In this document: positions 1 to 9,263 of the stretch, piece by piece | Layout of the letters: each line of letters opens with the position of its first letter | How positions within the stretch are numbered: position 1 is the first letter of the stretch | Assembly (NCBI RefSeq): GCF_022271435.1 | Contig: NZ_JAFIQY010000040.1 | Coordinates: 19,858 to 83,857 of the forward strand | Reading direction: 5' to 3' | DNA from: Streptomyces monomycini | GTDB taxonomy: Bacteria; Actinomycetota; Actinomycetes; Streptomycetales; Streptomycetaceae | DNA length: 64,000 nucleotides | Position numbers and translations under genes: made by a program | Notes under the pieces: generated by a model | The model's database searches: none | What the model saw: the letters and a program-made list of their open reading frames with translations, nothing else | Told to the model about the DNA's origin: nothing

Positions 1-346
1 CGACCGCAAGCTGTCCGCCGACGACTACCGCGCGGCGAGCCCGCGTTTCCAGGGCGAGAACCTGCACCGCAACCTCGACCTGACCGACGCACTGCGCGTG
101 ATCGCCGAACAGAAGGGCGTCACGGTCGCGCAGATCGCCATCGCCTGGGTCCTCGCCCAGGGCGAGGACATCGTGCCGCTGGTGGGCGCCCGTCGCCGGG
201 ACCGGCTGACGGAGGCGCTGGGCGCGCTGGACGTCACCCTGGACGCCGACGACCTCGCGGCGATCGAGCGCGCCGTCCCGGCGGACGCCGCGGCCGGCGA
301 CCGCTACCCCGCACAGCAGATGGCCCTTCTGGACAGCGAGCGCTGA
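1..346 (+). CDS. Aldo/keto reductase, C-terminal part (5' end outside window)
   Basis: Open from the window edge and ending in TGA at 344-346, so only the last 114 or so residues are present. The segment reads like the distal half of a TIM-barrel aldo/keto reductase: a helix around VTVAQIAIAWVLAQ, then IVPLVGARRRDRLTEALGAL, which matches the family's NADPH-phosphate-binding stretch (usually IPG(S/T)xxxxRLxEN) near the C-terminus. Such enzymes reduce carbonyls with NADPH in the cytosol. The catalytic Tyr/Lys/Asp/His region lies outside the window, so the substrate cannot be judged. The TetR-type gene downstream on the same strand may control it. Confidence 0.85.
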   Translation, partial: DRKLSADDYRAASPRFQGENLHRNLDLTDALRVIAEQKGVTVAQIAIAWVLAQGEDIVPLVGARRRDRLTEALGALDVTLDADDLAAIERAVPADAAAGDRYPAQQMALLDSER

Positions 347-459
347 CCTTAGGGGCACGGTCGGGGAGCGTACGGGTACGGTCCGTGGAAGGACGCCTCC
401 GCGTCCGCACCAGGACGCCCTGCCCGGCGCCCCCGACCCGAAAGGCCCGTACGCCCGCC

Positions 460-1044
460 ATGCCACCAGCCGAGACCCTGACTCCCGAACGCATCCTCGA
501 AGTGACCGAGGACGTGCTGCGCCGCTATGGCCCGGCCAAGGCCACCGTCGTCGACGTGGCGCGCGCGCTGGGCGTCAGCCACGGCAGCGTGTACCGGCAC
601 TTCCGCACGAAGACGGCGCTGCGCGAAGCGGTCACGCAGCGCTGGCTGGACCGTGCGAGCAAGCAGCTCCAGGCGATCGTCGCCGAGGACGGCCCGGCGC
701 CGGAACGGCTGAGCCGCTGGGTGCGCACGCTGTTCACCGCGAAGCAGCACAAGGCGGGCGACGACCCCGAACTGTTCGCGACCTACATGACGCTGGTCGG
801 CGAGAGCGGCGGCGTCGTGGAACAGCACGTCGCCGACCTGACCGGCCAGCTGGCGGCGATCATCCTCGACGGCATCGAACAGGGCGCTTTCGCGCCGGGC
901 GACTCGGCGACCCTGGCCCGCGCGGTCTTCGACGCGACCGGCCGCTTCCACGACCCGTGCTACGCGGCGGAGTGGTCGCGGCCGGGGATCGAGGAGGCGC
1001 TGGGGGCGGTGGTGGGGTTGGTGTTGCGGGGGTTGCGGAGTTGA
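460..1044 (+). CDS. TetR/AcrR-family transcriptional regulator
   Basis: 194 residues. The N-terminal 60 residues form a TetR helix-turn-helix: the segment VVDVARALGVSHGSVYRHF (about residues 28-46) has the expected V(A)xxxGVSxGSxYxHF pattern. The C-terminal two thirds should be the helical ligand and dimer domain, which shares no clear identity with a named subfamily. I chose ATG 460 because the in-frame extension from 385 is proline/arginine-rich and uncharacteristic of the family. It lies 113 bases after the aldo/keto reductase on the same strand, so repression of that gene is a plausible role, but the ligand is unknown. Confidence 0.88.
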   Translation: MPPAETLTPERILEVTEDVLRRYGPAKATVVDVARALGVSHGSVYRHFRTKTALREAVTQRWLDRASKQLQAIVAEDGPAPERLSRWVRTLFTAKQHKAGDDPELFATYMTLVGESGGVVEQHVADLTGQLAAIILDGIEQGAFAPGDSATLARAVFDATGRFHDPCYAAEWSRPGIEEALGAVVGLVLRGLRS

Positions 1045-1118
1045 CGTAACGGCGACGATTGTCAGCGGTGCCCACTACGCTGAGTGTTGACTGGATCACT
1101 TCGCGGGAAGGGCGCATC

Positions 1119-1739
1119 ATGACAGTGATGCTCGAACGACCGAAGATCATAGACGTCCCCCACGGCTCGGCAGCCTTCCAGGAGCTGTGCCGCACCGTCC
1201 TGAGCATGGACGTGCCCGATGGATACCGGGCGGAAGTCATCGGGGGAAAGATCGTCATGTCGCCGCGGTCAAGGCCCTACTACTCGGCCATCATGCTCTC
1301 GATCGAGGAACAACTGAGGCCGCACGCTCCAGAAGGTCACACCGTTGCAGGTTTCCCCAACCTGGTCGCTTTCCCCGAGCAGGAGCGATGTTACGGGCCC
1401 GATCTCTACGGCGTCCCCAGGAAGGTGTTCAAGGGGAAGCGCCGGAAGTTCGTCGACCGCGAGGCGCTTTCGCTGGCCGTCGAACTGACCTCTCCCTCAA
1501 CACGGAACCAGGACTGGAAAGACACGCTCCAGGTGTACGGGACAGCTGGTGTGCCGGTGTATCTGCTGGTGGACATGCTGGATGAGATGGTCACCGTGTT
1601 CTGGGAGCCGGGTGAGAACGGGTACGCCAAGCGCGACACCGTCGAGTTCGGCGATCCGCTGCACATCCCCGCCCCCTTCGACTGCCAGCTCGACACGACC
1701 GACTTCGTCGATGCCCTCCTGGACGACGAGGAAAAGTAG
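1119..1739 (+). CDS. Uma2 family (DUF820) PD-(D/E)XK nuclease-fold protein
   Basis: 206 residues. The start at 1119 follows a purine-rich GGGAAGGG; an upstream in-frame ATG at 1059 would add a non-conserved tail. Features typical of Uma2 are visible: GYRAEVIGGKIVMSP near residues 32-46, a PDLYGV segment with the Asp, then AVELTSPST (Glu of the nuclease core) followed by D..K...Y in the next helix. Uma2 proteins are common in multiple copies in Streptomyces, cyanobacteria and Deinococcus; their biological substrate is not established. A second member is encoded at 51875-52465. The gene has fewer G/C-ending codons than its neighbours (for example aagatcatagac), which is common for this family in Streptomyces. 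Confidence 0.85.
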   Translation: MTVMLERPKIIDVPHGSAAFQELCRTVLSMDVPDGYRAEVIGGKIVMSPRSRPYYSAIMLSIEEQLRPHAPEGHTVAGFPNLVAFPEQERCYGPDLYGVPRKVFKGKRRKFVDREALSLAVELTSPSTRNQDWKDTLQVYGTAGVPVYLLVDMLDEMVTVFWEPGENGYAKRDTVEFGDPLHIPAPFDCQLDTTDFVDALLDDEEK

Positions 1740-1757
1740 GAGACGCACGGCGCCCCC

Positions 1758-2423
1758 TCACACCCCCAAGAACCGCAACACCGCCAGCACCCGCCGATGA
1801 TCCGCGTCCGCCCTCGGCAGGTCCAGCTTGGCGAGGATGTTGTTGATGTGCTTGGCCACCGCCGACTCGCTCACCACGAGCGCTCCCGCGATGCCCGCGT
1901 TCGACCGGCCCTCCGCCATCAGGGCCAGCACCTCCCGTTCGCGTTCGGTCAGCCGCTCCAGCGGGTCACTGCGGCGCCGTACCAACAGCTGCGCCACGAC
2001 CTGCGGATCCAGTGCGGTCCCGCCGTCGGCCACCCGGCGCAGCGCCTCGATGAACTCCTCGACGTCCGCGACCCGTTGCTTGAGCAGATAGCCGATACCA
2101 CTGGTGTTCGAGGCGAGGAGGTGGGCGGCGTACCGTTCCTCCACGTACTGCGACAGCATCAGTACGGCGGTGTCCGGCCACCGCTCCCGGATCTCCAGCG
2201 CCGCGCGCACCCCCTCGTCCGTGAAGCCGGGCGGCATCCGTACGTCCACCACCGCGAGGTCGGGGCGGTGCTCCGCCACCGCCGTCAGCAGCGCCTGCGC
2301 GTCACCCACCTCGGCGGCCACCTCGAAACCGGCCGTCTCCAGCACCTTCACCAGCCCGACCCGCAGCAGGACGGAGTCCTCGGCGATCACGGCGCGGCGT
2401 ACGGCGGGTGTCAGGTCGTGCAC
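1758..2423 (-). CDS. NarL/FixJ-type response regulator (LuxR C-terminal domain)
   Basis: 221 residues. The receiver domain occupies about residues 10-125 with acidic residues AED near 15, phospho-acceptor Asp60 (LAVVDVRMPPG) and the conserved Lys in YLLKQRV. A LuxR/GerE helix-turn-helix follows at about 155-215 (LTEREREVLALMAEGRSNAGIA). The GTG start at 2423 lies inside the 3' end of the kinase gene (13-base overlap), which points to translational coupling and a cognate pair. It should bind DNA as a phosphorylated dimer; the target genes are unknown. An in-frame open extension upstream exists only because the region lacks stops in several frames. Confidence 0.93.
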   Translation of the reverse strand: MHDLTPAVRRAVIAEDSVLLRVGLVKVLETAGFEVAAEVGDAQALLTAVAEHRPDLAVVDVRMPPGFTDEGVRAALEIRERWPDTAVLMLSQYVEERYAAHLLASNTSGIGYLLKQRVADVEEFIEALRRVADGGTALDPQVVAQLLVRRRSDPLERLTEREREVLALMAEGRSNAGIAGALVVSESAVAKHINNILAKLDLPRADADHRRVLAVLRFLGV

Positions 2424-3622
2424 GGCAACTCCACGGTCATGGTGGTCGGGCCCCCGACGGGGCTGCTCATCCGGAACGCCCCGTCCACGGAGCGCACGCG
2501 CTGGGCGAGCCCCTTCAGACCGCTCCCCCGTGCCGGATCGGCACCGCCCACCCCGTCGTCGGCGACGACCACCCGCAGTATCTCGCCGAGGCGGGTCACG
2601 GTCACCTCGGCCCGGGTCGCCTCCGCGTGCTTGGCCACGTTGTTGAGGGCCTCGGAGACGACGAAGTAGGCGACCGCCTCGACGGCGGGCGCGGCCCGGT
2701 CGGGCAGCTCCGTCCACAGCCGCACCGGCAGCGGCGCCCGGACCGCCAGCCCCGACAGGGCGGCGTCCAGGCCGAGTTCGTCCAGCACCGCCGGGTGCAG
2801 GCCGCGTACCAGGCTGTTCAGCTCCTCGATGGACTCCTTCGCCTCGCGGTGCGCCTCCTCGATGACCTGCCGCGCCTCGGGCGGCAGGTCCTTGAGCGTG
2901 GCCTTGGCCAGCCCCAGGTTGAGCGCGAGCGCGACCAGCCGCTGCTGCGCGCCGTCGTGCAGGTCCCGTTCGATACGGCGGCGTTCGGCGTCGGCGGCGT
3001 CGACCGCTCCGGCCCGGCTCTCGGTCAGGTCCTCGACGCGCCGTTCCAGTTCCTCGGAGCGGCTGACGCAGAGGACGGCGCGTCCGACGATGTTCTCCAG
3101 CCGTACGAGGCCGCCGGCCAGGGCGGGGACGGCGGCCAGGACCAGCAGGCCCGCGACGGTCGCGTACCCGAGCGGGGTGGCGTACCCGCGGTGCTCCACC
3201 CGCCAGTGCCAGTCCACCGCGAAGATCCACACCAGGCTGGTGGCCGCCGCCAGTGCCGTCACCAGCACCGCCAGCACGGCGAGTTCGAGGAGCCCGAAGA
3301 GCGGCCCGATCAGGCAGTTGTAGCCCCACTGCCGCTTCCCCTCACGCAGGCGCAACCTTGGCAGGTCCACGCCGCACAGGGACCGGAAGCGCCACCGCTG
3401 GGCCTCGGTCAGGCCGTAGGCGGAGAGGACGAGCAGCGTCAGCGGGATCGGGAGCCCCAACGTTCCCCAGTCGGTCGCCGGCCCGAGGATGTCGCCGACG
3501 TGCAGGCATGCCCAGATGCTCAACAGGGGCGGTATGCCGTGCAACGGCGCCCCGGCGCCGATGAAGAGAAGGTCGCGGCGCAGCCGTACGAGAACACGGC
3601 GCAGCCGCGGCGGAATGGTCAT
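2411..3622 (-). CDS. Two-component sensor histidine kinase (HisKA_3, NarL partner)
   Basis: 403 residues from ATG 3622; an in-frame ATG at 3697 would add 25 residues. The N-terminal half has four or so hydrophobic segments (about 20-45, 55-72, 105-138, 152-172), fitting the membrane 'Sensor' module seen with Streptomyces NarL-type kinases. A short coiled-coil leads to the HisKA_3 box ERRRIERDLHDGAQQR with the phospho-accepting His at about 222. The HATPase domain follows, with NNVAKHA (N box) and VVADDGVGGAD (G1 box) and a terminal GLKGLAQRV. It phosphorylates the overlapping response regulator; the signal is unknown. Confidence 0.92.
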   Translation of the reverse strand: MTIPPRLRRVLVRLRRDLLFIGAGAPLHGIPPLLSIWACLHVGDILGPATDWGTLGLPIPLTLLVLSAYGLTEAQRWRFRSLCGVDLPRLRLREGKRQWGYNCLIGPLFGLLELAVLAVLVTALAAATSLVWIFAVDWHWRVEHRGYATPLGYATVAGLLVLAAVPALAGGLVRLENIVGRAVLCVSRSEELERRVEDLTESRAGAVDAADAERRRIERDLHDGAQQRLVALALNLGLAKATLKDLPPEARQVIEEAHREAKESIEELNSLVRGLHPAVLDELGLDAALSGLAVRAPLPVRLWTELPDRAAPAVEAVAYFVVSEALNNVAKHAEATRAEVTVTRLGEILRVVVADDGVGGADPARGSGLKGLAQRVRSVDGAFRMSSPVGGPTTMTVELPCTT

Positions 3623-3798
3623 GAGCAAACGGTATGCGGATGCCTGACAGGCGAGCCATGAAGCCACTGCCCGCTCCCGGGGTGCAACTGGTGCCACCCC
3701 GAGTCGGACACCGGCGTTACTGACCGCGACCGCTCTCGCCGGGAGAGTGGATCACGAGCCCGAAAGCCGGGCCGGCCCGACCCGGAAGAGGCGCACCC

Positions 3799-4206
3799 AT
3801 GGCACTCATCGCCTTCAACTCCCCTTGCACGGCCCGCCCGTTCACCCTCGTGGCGACCCGCCGCATCTGGGCGGGCCGCATCCTGACCGGCGCCGGGCTG
3901 GTCCTGCTGCCGTGGATGGGCTATCTCGCGGGGACGCTGCCGCCCGCGGAGGCGGCGGCGTGGGTGGCGCTGGACGCGGTGGAGGCGGCATGCCTGCTGA
4001 CCGCCGGTACCCGGCTGATGAACGGGCGGTCCGGTCACCGGGCCGCCGCGGCGGCGGCAGCGGTGCTGCTCGTCACCGACGCGTACGCCGACGTGGCGAC
4101 GGCCGGGCCGGGCAGCGAGCTGCTGGGCGCCATAGCCATGGCGGTCGGCGCCGAGCTGCCGCTGGCAGCGCTGTGCGGGGTGCTCGCCGCGCGGACGGTC
4201 CGGTGA
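3799..4206 (+). CDS. Small membrane protein of unknown function
   Basis: 135 residues with a good ribosome-binding site (GGAAGAGG, 7 bases before ATG). It contains about four hydrophobic helices: around residues 25-45 (ILTGAGLVLLPWMGYLAG), 50-68, 78-95 and 108-130. No catalytic motif is visible. The arrangement resembles small four-helix integral membrane proteins seen widely in Streptomyces. It is divergent from the sensor kinase gene, about 175 bases away, so it could be a target or partner of that pair, but nothing in the sequence proves it. Confidence 0.7.
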   Translation: MALIAFNSPCTARPFTLVATRRIWAGRILTGAGLVLLPWMGYLAGTLPPAEAAAWVALDAVEAACLLTAGTRLMNGRSGHRAAAAAAAVLLVTDAYADVATAGPGSELLGAIAMAVGAELPLAALCGVLAARTVR

Positions 4207-4252
4207 AAGACGGCCTCAATCACCGGCCGGGCTGCGATGTCCAGGCGCACAC

Positions 4253-4291
4253 GCATCGGCCGGGCCGGGGAATCCCCGGCCCGGCCGATGC
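4253..4291. terminator. Bidirectional hairpin terminator between convergent genes
   Basis: A perfect 18-bp inverted repeat (GCATCGGCCGGGCCGGGG and its complement) with a 3-base loop, followed on the plus strand by GCTAAAAAC. It lies between the convergent small membrane protein gene and glyS and would serve both. There is no long U tract, as is usual for Streptomyces hairpin terminators. Confidence 0.85.
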
Positions 4292-4309
4292 GCTAAAAAC
4301 CGACTGGCG

Positions 4310-5692
<1,383 letters not shown>

Positions 5693-5855
5693 GGTGCTCT
5701 CTTCATTGCGACGACGAACGGGTGGACAAGGCGGCGCCCTGCGCCTCGACGAGGGGCGGCGGTCGGGATACGCGCGGGCGAATAACTCAGGTTACCGGCG
5801 GCCCTGCCCCCCGGATCAAATCGGTTCCCCGGCAGCCCTCCCCGGAGCCCGTTGT

Positions 5856-5870
5856 TGACAATCGTTTCCA
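5856..5870. promoter_or_regulatory. Candidate Zur box 1 upstream of znuA
   Basis: TGACAATCGTTTCCA is a near-palindrome resembling the actinobacterial Zur operator (TGAxAATxATTxTCA type). It lies 22 bases before znuA and close to the glyS 5' side. A second, overlapping-start candidate follows at 5878-5892. Zur represses zinc uptake genes when zinc is plentiful; the regulator is encoded in the same cluster. Binding is inferred from sequence only. Confidence 0.6.
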
Positions 5871-5877
5871 CTTTTGT

Positions 5878-5892
5878 TGAAAATGAGTGTCA
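5878..5892. promoter_or_regulatory. Candidate Zur box 2 overlapping the znuA start
   Basis: TGAAAATGAGTGTCA keeps the TGA...TCA ends and the AAAT core expected of a Zur operator. Its last base is the A of the ATG chosen for znuA (5892), so a bound repressor would cover the start. This suggests either a very short or leaderless mRNA, or that the true promoter lies around the first box. Confidence 0.6.
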
Positions 5893-6890
5893 TGAACGTA
5901 CGACGTCACATACCCACCGCCGTCCTGGCCGGAGCCTCCGTACTCGGCATGCTCACCCTCTCCGCCTGCTCCGACTCGGGCGGGGGCAAGGCCGACGGCA
6001 AGCTGAACGTGACGGCGTCGTTCTACCCGATGGAGTTCCTCGCCAAGGAGATCGGCAAGGACCACGTCCAGGTCACCGATCTGACCAAGCCCGGCACCGA
6101 GCCCCACGACCTGGAGCTCAGCCCGCGCCAGATCGCCGACCTCGGCGAATCCGACGCGATCGTCTACCTCAAGGGCGTCCAGCCCGCCGTCGACAAGGCC
6201 GTCCAGCAGTCCGGTGTGCAGCACACCGTCGACGCGGCGTCCCTGACCGAGCTGAAGAAGCACGGCTCGGAGGTCGACGGCCACGACCACACCACCGGCG
6301 ACAACGGCACCGGCCACGACGAGCACGGGCACGAGGGGCACGAAGGCCACGATCACGGGGGCGACGGCAACGACCCGCACATCTGGCTCGACCCGGTGAA
6401 GCTCGCCCAGGTCGCCAAGGGAGTCGGCAAGACCCTCGCCGACGCCGACCCGGCCCACCAGGCCGACTACGCCCGCAACACCGACGACCTGGTCAAGAAG
6501 CTCGACGACCTGAACAAGAAGTTCGAGGACGGGCTGAAGAACAAGAAGTCGGACACCTTCATCACCACCCACGCCGCCTTCGGCTACCTCGCCGAGCGCT
6601 ACGGCCTGACCGAGGAAGCCATCAACGGCATCGACCCCGAGTCGGGCGACGTCAGCGGCAGCCGGATGAAGGAACTCCAGAAGCTGGCCAAGGACCACCA
6701 CGTCAACACGGTCTTCTTCGAGACGCTGACCAGCCCCGCGATGGCCAAGACGCTCGCCAAGGACCTCGGCGTGCAGACCGCCGTGCTCGACCCCATCGAG
6801 GGGATCACCGAGAAGTCGCAGGGCAAGGACTACGTCCAGGTCATGGAGGCCAACCTCGCGGCGCTGCAGAAGGCGCTCGGCGCCAAGTGA
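5892..6890 (+). CDS. znuA: Zinc ABC transporter substrate-binding lipoprotein
   Basis: 332 residues from ATG 5892 (ATGs at 5874 and 5883 are also in frame; none has a clear ribosome-binding site). The N-terminus is a lipoprotein signal: positively charged MNVRRH, hydrophobic stretch, then lipobox LSAC. The mature protein is a cluster 9 (TroA-like) solute-binding protein with EPHDLELSP (first metal His), DPHIWLDP, a THAAFGYLAERYGL block and a final ETLTSPAMA segment. A His/Asp/Gly-rich loop (about residues 132-165, GHDEHGHEGHEGHDHG) is the zinc-scavenging loop typical of ZnuA. It delivers zinc to ZnuB/ZnuC encoded next. Confidence 0.95.
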   Translation: MNVRRHIPTAVLAGASVLGMLTLSACSDSGGGKADGKLNVTASFYPMEFLAKEIGKDHVQVTDLTKPGTEPHDLELSPRQIADLGESDAIVYLKGVQPAVDKAVQQSGVQHTVDAASLTELKKHGSEVDGHDHTTGDNGTGHDEHGHEGHEGHDHGGDGNDPHIWLDPVKLAQVAKGVGKTLADADPAHQADYARNTDDLVKKLDDLNKKFEDGLKNKKSDTFITTHAAFGYLAERYGLTEEAINGIDPESGDVSGSRMKELQKLAKDHHVNTVFFETLTSPAMAKTLAKDLGVQTAVLDPIEGITEKSQGKDYVQVMEANLAALQKALGAK

Positions 6891-6957
6891 CCGGACGCGC
6901 GGAGCGGCCGGGTACCCGGCGGGACACATACGTACGGCACGACGGGAGGACCCGGCC

Positions 6958-7731
6958 ATGAAGGACCAGGACACGGTCATATCCCTGCGCGGGGCGGGTG
7001 CGGCGCTCGGCGCACGCCCCGTCCTGCGCGGCGTCGATCTGACCGTACGGCGCGGCGAGGTGGTGGCCCTGCTCGGCGCCAACGGCTCCGGCAAGTCCAC
7101 CGCCGTCCGCGCGGTGGTCGGCCAGGTGCCGCTGACCAGCGGCGAGCTGGAGCTGTTCGGCACCCCGCAGCGCCGGTTCCGGGACTGGGCGCGCATCGGG
7201 TACGTCCCGCAGCGCACCACCGCGGCGGGCGGCGTGCCCGCCACCGTCCGCGAGATCGTCGCCTCCGGCCGGCTCTCCCGTACGAAGCTGAAGTGGCCCG
7301 GGAAGGCCGACCGGGACGCCGTCCACCGGGCCCTGGACCTGGTGGGCATGGCGGACCGCGCCAAGGACTGCGTCGAGGCGCTCTCCGGCGGCCAGCACCA
7401 GCGGGTGCTGATCGCCCGCGCGCTGGTCGCCTCCCCCGAGCTGCTGATCATGGACGAGCCGATGGCCGGGGTCGACCTGGCCAGCCAGGAGGTGCTGGCC
7501 GAGACGCTGCGGGGGCAGGTCGCGGCGGGCGCCACCGTGCTCCTCGTCCTGCACGAGCTGGGCCCGCTGGAGCCGCTGATCGACCGCGCGGTGGTGCTGC
7601 GCGACGGCTGTGTGGTGCACGACGGCCCGCCGCCCGAGGCGGTCGGCCAGCACGCCCTGCCCGGCCACGACCACGTCCACCCGCACGCGGACCCGGCCGC
7701 CGAGCCGGTCCGGACCGGGCTGCTGACCTGA
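6958..7731 (+). CDS. znuC: Zinc ABC transporter ATP-binding protein
   Basis: 257 residues, with GGGAGG eight bases before ATG. ABC ATPase motifs are complete: Walker A GANGSGKST (about residues 41-49), Q-loop at YVPQRT, signature LSGGQHQRV, Walker B LLIMDEPMAGVD, and the H-loop in LVLHELG. The C-terminal tail is His-rich (QHALPGHDHVHPHADP), a feature seen in zinc-type ATPases that may sense or buffer zinc. It lies 67 bases after znuA and 16 before znuB, so the three form one operon. Confidence 0.95.
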   Translation: MKDQDTVISLRGAGAALGARPVLRGVDLTVRRGEVVALLGANGSGKSTAVRAVVGQVPLTSGELELFGTPQRRFRDWARIGYVPQRTTAAGGVPATVREIVASGRLSRTKLKWPGKADRDAVHRALDLVGMADRAKDCVEALSGGQHQRVLIARALVASPELLIMDEPMAGVDLASQEVLAETLRGQVAAGATVLLVLHELGPLEPLIDRAVVLRDGCVVHDGPPPEAVGQHALPGHDHVHPHADPAAEPVRTGLLT

Positions 7732-7747
7732 GACGGACTGACCTGAC

Positions 7748-8656
7748 ATGGACCTTTTGAACTACGCCTTCATGCAGCGCGCGCTGCTGGCCGCCCTCCT
7801 GGTCGGCGTCACCGCGCCGGCCGTCGGCATCTACCTCGTACAGCGCCGCCAGGCGATCATGGGCGACGGCATCGGCCATGTCGCGCTGACCGGCGTCGCG
7901 CTGGGCTTCCTGCTGCGCACCTCGCCCGTGTGGATGGCCGTGCTGGTCGCCGCGCTCGGCGCGATCGCCATGGAACTGGTGCGCTCCAAGGGCCGTACCC
8001 GCGGGGACATCGCGCTGGCGATGCTCTTCTACGGCGGCATGGCCGGCGGTGTGCTGATCGTCAACCTGGCACCCGGCGGCTCCACCGCCAACCTCACCAG
8101 TTTCCTCTTCGGCTCGATCACCAGCGTCTCCGCCGAGGACGTCACGGTCACCTGTCTGCTGGCCGCCTTCGTGATGGCCGTCACCCTCGGCCTGCGCCGG
8201 CAGCTGTTCGCCGTCTGCCAGGACGAGGAGTTCGCCCGGGTGATGGGCCTGCCCGTGCGGTGGCTGAACCTGCTGCTCGCGGTCACCGCCGCGCTCACCG
8301 TCACGGTCGCGATGCGCGCCGTCGGTCTGCTCCTGGTCAGCGCGCTGCTGGTGGTGCCGGTGGCCGCCGCGCAGCAGGCCACCCGCGGCTTCGCCATGAC
8401 CCTCGCGCTGGCCGTCGCCATCGGCGTCGTCGTCACCCTCTCCGGTACGGTCTTCTCCTTCTACGTGGACGTGCCGCCCGGCGCGAGCATCGTGCTGCTG
8501 GCCATCGCGGTCTTCGCGCTGATGGCGGCACTGGCCGCCCCGCTGGCCAGAAAGCGCGCGCGGGCCGCCGCCGCGGCCGCCGAACAGTGCACTCTGGATC
8601 TGCCCGGCGGCCGCTCCCCCGGCGACGATGTCAGCGTGCAAGGGGCCAAGGGATAG
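7748..8656 (+). CDS. znuB: Zinc ABC transporter permease
   Basis: 302 residues, nearly all hydrophobic, fitting the ABC-3 family (ZnuB/TroC type) with about eight to nine membrane helices. Family landmarks include the early LVGVTAPAVGIYLVQRRQAIMGDGIGHVAL segment (split here for length) and the coupling-helix region around FARVMGLPVRWLN. The C-terminus ends in a charged cytoplasmic tail (RKRARAAAAAAEQ). It forms the membrane channel for zinc driven by ZnuC. Confidence 0.95.
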   Translation: MDLLNYAFMQRALLAALLVGVTAPAVGIYLVQRRQAIMGDGIGHVALTGVALGFLLRTSPVWMAVLVAALGAIAMELVRSKGRTRGDIALAMLFYGGMAGGVLIVNLAPGGSTANLTSFLFGSITSVSAEDVTVTCLLAAFVMAVTLGLRRQLFAVCQDEEFARVMGLPVRWLNLLLAVTAALTVTVAMRAVGLLLVSALLVVPVAAAQQATRGFAMTLALAVAIGVVVTLSGTVFSFYVDVPPGASIVLLAIAVFALMAALAAPLARKRARAAAAAAEQCTLDLPGGRSPGDDVSVQGAKG

Positions 8657-8755
8657 GTACGTACGCGTAAGCGTTGCACCCGGGCTCCGGTCATCACCTG
8701 GCACAATGGCCGGACTGATGTGCAGGGGGACGTCCCGAGACCTAGGGAGGCAACG

Positions 8756-9184
8756 GTGGCGAGCGCTGGATCTCCGGTGCGCGGCCGGTCGACGCGGCAG
8801 CGGGCCGCCGTGGCAGCGGCACTGGACGAAGTGGACGAGTTCCGCAGCGCGCAGGAACTGCACGACATGCTCAAGCACCGGGGGGACTCGGTCGGCCTGA
8901 CCACCGTCTACCGGACGTTGCAGTCCCTCGCCGACGCGGGCGAGGTCGACGTGCTGCGCACCAACGAGGGCGAAGCCGTCTACCGGCGGTGCAGCACCGA
9001 CGACCACCACCATCACCTGGTGTGCCGCAACTGCGGCAAGGCCGTCGAGGTGGAGGGCCCGGCCGTGGAGAAGTGGGCGGACCAGATCGCCGCCGAGCAC
9101 GGCTTCCAGGACGTCGGGCACACCATCGAGATCTTCGGTACGTGCGGTGAGTGCGCGGCCAAGGCGGCCGCCGGCTCCGCCTGA
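8756..9184 (+). CDS. zur: Zinc uptake regulator, Fur family
   Basis: 142 residues from GTG 8756, which has an excellent AGGGAGG six bases upstream; an ATG at 8720 would add 12 residues without such a site. The winged helix is at about residues 5-75 (SAQELHDMLKHRGDSVGLTTVYRTL, quoted in part). The metal-sensing domain has the YRRCSTDDHHHHLVCRNCG segment and the structural zinc CxxC pairs CRNC and CGEC. In Streptomyces, Zur represses znuACB and some ribosomal protein genes in zinc sufficiency. It lies 99 bases after znuB on the same strand, with two candidate operators in front of znuA. Confidence 0.95.
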   Translation: MASAGSPVRGRSTRQRAAVAAALDEVDEFRSAQELHDMLKHRGDSVGLTTVYRTLQSLADAGEVDVLRTNEGEAVYRRCSTDDHHHHLVCRNCGKAVEVEGPAVEKWADQIAAEHGFQDVGHTIEIFGTCGECAAKAAAGSA

Positions 9185-9211
9185 CGCGGAGCAGGCCGGC
9201 AGCGGCACGGA

Positions 9212-9250
9212 AAAGCGGCCGGGTCCCTGAACCAGGGGCCCGGCCGCTTT
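9212..9250. terminator. Hairpin terminator between zur and uppS
   Basis: Inverted repeat AAAGCGGCCGGGTCCCT / AGGGGCCCGGCCGCTTT (17 bp with one G-U pair, 5-base loop) with A- and T-rich ends on both sides. It sits between convergent zur and uppS and can act in both directions. Confidence 0.85.
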
Positions 9251-9263
9251 CGTACGCGGACTC

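Noticed and set aside
4207..4309. A T-box or riboswitch near glyS
   Set aside because: This side is the 3' end of glyS; the palindrome is a plain terminator. On the 5' side I find no T-box sequence or Gly specifier structure.
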